DNA from: Tachypleus tridentatus
Lineage: Eukaryota; Arthropoda; Merostomata; Xiphosura; Limulidae
Assembly (NCBI RefSeq): GCF_004210375.1
Contig: NC_134834.1
Span: forward strand, 10,091,857 to 10,155,856
Reading direction: 5' to 3'
Length of the DNA: 64,000 nucleotides
Below are positions 61,553 to 64,000 of this stretch, piece by piece. A model generated the notes under the pieces. It saw only the letters and a list, made by a program, of their open reading frames with translations, was not told where the DNA came from and did no database searches. How positions within the stretch are numbered: the stretch's first letter is position 1; every line of letters begins with the position of its first letter. The position numbers and the translations under genes are program-made.

Positions 61553-63320
61553 TATAAGAAATGAAACAGATGACTTTTAAACACTGGTATGAATGAAAGA
61601 TTCTGATGTAACAGGAATAACTGAAATATAGTCAAATATAGATGATTTTAATGACAAAGTACAGGGTTACAGGTTATTTAATAAGGACTAAGTATGATGG
61701 TTTAGGTTTCTATTAGTGGATATAAAGTACAGGGTTACAGGTTATTTAATAAGGACAAAGTATGATGGTTTAGGTTTCTATTAGTGGATATAAAGTACAG
61801 GGTTACAGGTTATTTAATAAGGACAAAGTATGATGGTTTATGTTTAGGTTTCTATTAGTGGATATAAAGGCTTTTAGTGGTAATTTGTTTCAGATCACCA
61901 AATGATATTGATGGAATTCGTGGGAAACTTTACAATAACATTAAGATTTCAACTGTTAATGAAGTCATAATTATGGGTGATTTTAATTCTGGACACATTT
62001 GTTGGGAAATGTTAAAGACAAATCATGAATGAGAAAGGTTTTTGGAAACTGTTCAAGATGGGTTTCTTCATGAATCAGTCAAGGAACCTACTGGAAATAA
62101 TGTTTTAGATTTATTGTTCATTTTAAATATAAGAATGATCGAAAAGGGTAGAAGTGAAAAACATCTGGATGCAAGTGATTATTGTTGTAGTAGGTTCATT
62201 GTTTTGCTACATATGGAGATAAGGAATAATATTTTGTTTACAAGTTTAAACAAAAACACATTTTGAAGAGATCCAACAAGAATTATATATTGTGAATTGG
62301 GCAGCTGAGTTATTTTGAGACACTAATCAGATTATTATGAATTTTTCTGAGTACATTAAGAGTAAACAAATCATTATAATTGGAGTAGGACTTTTGAGGA
62401 ATGGTAAAGGATGGCTAGTATCTGACGGTTGTAAGATGATTGGGTTGTTCAATTTTCCTTTTTCTTCAGTGTTTACTAACAAAGATTTAAGCAATATTCC
62501 ATATCTTGAACAGTTTATAAATGGAAACAAGATCAAACAAAATGACTGTATTAATTCTAAGCTGGTTAATAATAAAAACAATAAGGATCTTCAGCCAGAT
62601 GACATTTTCCCAAAGGTTTGGAAGGAGGTTAAGGATTGGATATGTGAGTCACTTGCTAATACTTGTTTGGTCAGTCCTTGTATAGTGGTCAGGTATCAGA
62701 GGACTGGAAGTTAGCTTATGTCACTCCTGTTTTCGAGGGAAGTGATAAAAATTGTCCCAATAATTATAGACCCCTTCAACTTACATAGTTGTGGGAAAAG
62801 TTTTGGAAAGTTAGTTAACAAAGTTTAGAATGTTATTTGTTCACTGAGGGAAACTCTTGCCTTACAAATCTTTTGATGTTCTTTAAAAAGGTTACTGTTT
62901 AAGTAGATGAGAACAAGGATGTAGATTTGTTGTATTTAGATTTTCAGAAAGCATTTGAAAAGGTTCCACATAAAAAGCTTGTAAAATAATTATCTCTATT
63001 GGTATGCACGATAAGTTAGCAATAGAAGAGTGGCTGGATGGAAGACAGCAGAGGGTTGTTACAAATAGAGTTCAGTCAAACTGGATTCATGTCATCAGTG
63101 GGATACCTCACAGTTCAGTCTTAGAACTTTTGGTCATTTTTATTGACATCAATGACACAGATGAAGAAATTGTCAATAAGCTACTTAAATATTCTGATGA
63201 CATTAAGATCTTGGTTGTTGTTGGCTGAGACAATTTCATTTTTCTAACAGGGTGGTTGGCTTTAGAATGGGTTGCTTTAAGATGTTGTAGAAGCAGTAAA
63301 TTTAATAAAAAGCTTGATGT
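61553..63320 (+). mobile_element. Degenerate CR1-like non-LTR retrotransposon (LINE)
   Basis: Broken plus-strand frames encode an endonuclease start (MKDSDVTGITEI near 61600; DKVQGYRLFNKD near 61655), the endonuclease core EVIIMGDFNSGHICWEML (61955-62015) and GNNVLDLLFI. Reverse transcriptase motifs follow: AYVTPVFEGSDKNCPNNYRP (about 62715-62772), LLYLDFQKAFEKVPHKKLV (about 62928-62985), EEWLDGRQQRVVTNRVQS and KYSDDIKIL, which corresponds to the catalytic F/YADD box. Many stops and frameshifts; not active. No clear 3' tail found. Confidence 0.88.
61656..61869. repeat. 68-bp triplication inside the LINE
   Basis: aaagtacagggttacaggtt recurs at 61656, 61724 and 61792. The repeated unit encodes the LINE stretch KVQGYRLFNKD, so the triplication arose within the element after insertion. 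The third copy has an extra atgttt-like hexamer. Confidence 0.9.
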
Positions 63321-63584
63321 GGATGATAAGGGCTGGCTTTAAGAATTTTTTAAACTCAGTTTATAGGATGAAACAGCCAAGGTGAACCAATAGATCCCAT
63401 TATGTTGATTACCTATAAACGTGGCACTGACATAGTTAATATCTTTAGTGAAAGTACTATATTTTCACAAATTACATTACCTTCATCTAGCAGTAAACAA
63501 TATATTGTTAAACATTTATCAACCTTTAAGGAAACATAAACATATAAACAAATAAAAAGGTGCATGTTTACATCCCAACCAGGA

Positions 63585-64000
63585 GTTTTAATTTTACTTA
63601 CCATCGTAAGATGAGCATTCACTTAGTGGAGGCATGTCAACCAGGAGTTGTAATGTTACTTACCATCATAAGATGAGCATTCACTTAGTGGAGGCATGTC
63701 AACCAGGAGTTGTAATGTTACTTACCATCATAAGATGAGCATTCACTTAGTGGAGGCATGTCAACCAGGAGTTGTAATGTTACTTACCATTGTAAGATGA
63801 GCATTCACTTAGTGGAGGCATGTCAACCAGGAGTTGTAATGTTACTTACCATCGTAAGATGAGCATTCACTTAGTGGAGGCATGTCAACCAGGAGTTGTA
63901 ATGTTACTTACCATCGTAAGATGAGCATTCACTTAGTGGAGGCATGTCAACCAGCAGTTTTAATGTTACTTACCATCGTAAGATGAGCATTCACTTAGTG
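63585..64000 (-). repeat. 62-bp tandem array that repeats an exon end and its splice donor
   Basis: Seven copies, at 62-bp steps, of accatcgtaagatgagcatt, cacttagtggaggcatgtca, accaggagttgtaatgttactt; the array runs off the right edge. On the minus strand each copy reads VDMPPLSECSSYDG with the donor ATG|GTAAGT inside the last codon. The split G fits the GA that opens the exon at 60614 (giving ...SYDGLDELNGL). An exon end plus the beginning of its intron has therefore been multiplied. Since 62 is not a multiple of three, only one copy can be the real exon end; the rest are decoy donors. Confidence 0.75.

Larger units (their letters stand above)
60615..63600 (-). other. Intron of the minus-strand gene with array and LINE
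   Basis: Contains a 41-bp array (61050-61543), a decayed CR1-like LINE (about 61553-63320) and unique AT-rich DNA (60615-61049 and 63321-63580). The true start of this intron depends on which of the repeated donors at 63600-63980 or beyond is used. Confidence 0.6.

Noticed and set aside
62327-62714. 84- and 125-codon ORFs as host genes
   Set aside because: They lie within the CR1-like LINE and its antisense strand.

Overview
The window is animal nuclear DNA. Genes are split by introns with GT/AG borders, the sequence is AT-rich, tRNA-derived SINEs are common, and several very long tandem arrays are present. The main SINE (tRNA-like head, body ending in TTTGCGCGAAATTC and a GTTT-rich tail) looks like one I remember as abundant in horseshoe crab (Limulidae) genomes. 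That is memory, not a search. An invertebrate Cav2 calcium channel exon and a HEI10/CCNB1IP1 gene fit a chelicerate.

Layout. (1) 1-10410: a 63-bp satellite, about 165 units, open at the left edge, with a 3.7-kb block duplicated inside it. Its long open frames are by-products of a 63-bp (21-codon) unit. (2) 11382-12210, plus: the last coding exon of a Cav2-type (cacophony-like) channel alpha-1 subunit, recognised by a RKLPPTP SH3-ligand, INFP..NASPTH motifs and a terminal DDDWC. One frameshift lies near its end. The satellite probably sits in the intron before it. (3) 12211-27770: intergenic DNA with SINEs, three minisatellites (62, 112 and 48 bp), a mariner remnant and a 58-codon ORF with a strong signal peptide. 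(4) 27783-53431, plus: a complete eight-exon HEI10/CCNB1IP1 gene (RING-type SUMO/ubiquitin ligase of meiotic crossover control), about 276 residues, rebuilt by phase and homology because every exon is small. Intron 1 holds a Tc1-like transposon and a SINE. Intron 4 holds a GC-rich TIR element and a 14.6-kb, A-rich, roughly 50-bp minisatellite. Introns 6 and 7 hold 62-bp and 35-bp arrays. (5) 53432-59648: the intergenic region between two convergent genes, with a 74-bp array. (6) 59649 to the right edge, minus: the 3' exons of an unidentified conserved gene ending in the PDZ-ligand-like RTAL. Its intron carries a 41-bp array and a decayed CR1-like LINE, and at the right edge a 62-bp array repeats an exon end together with its splice donor.

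The three genes have no evident shared pathway. The common theme is expansion of tandem arrays inside introns: coding exons here total under 2 kb, while tandem arrays cover nearly half of the window. The best targets are the HEI10 gene split by a giant polymorphic-looking array, the repeated splice donors at the right edge, the two coding-frame breaks (Cav2 and the HEI10 RING) and the small secreted-peptide ORF.
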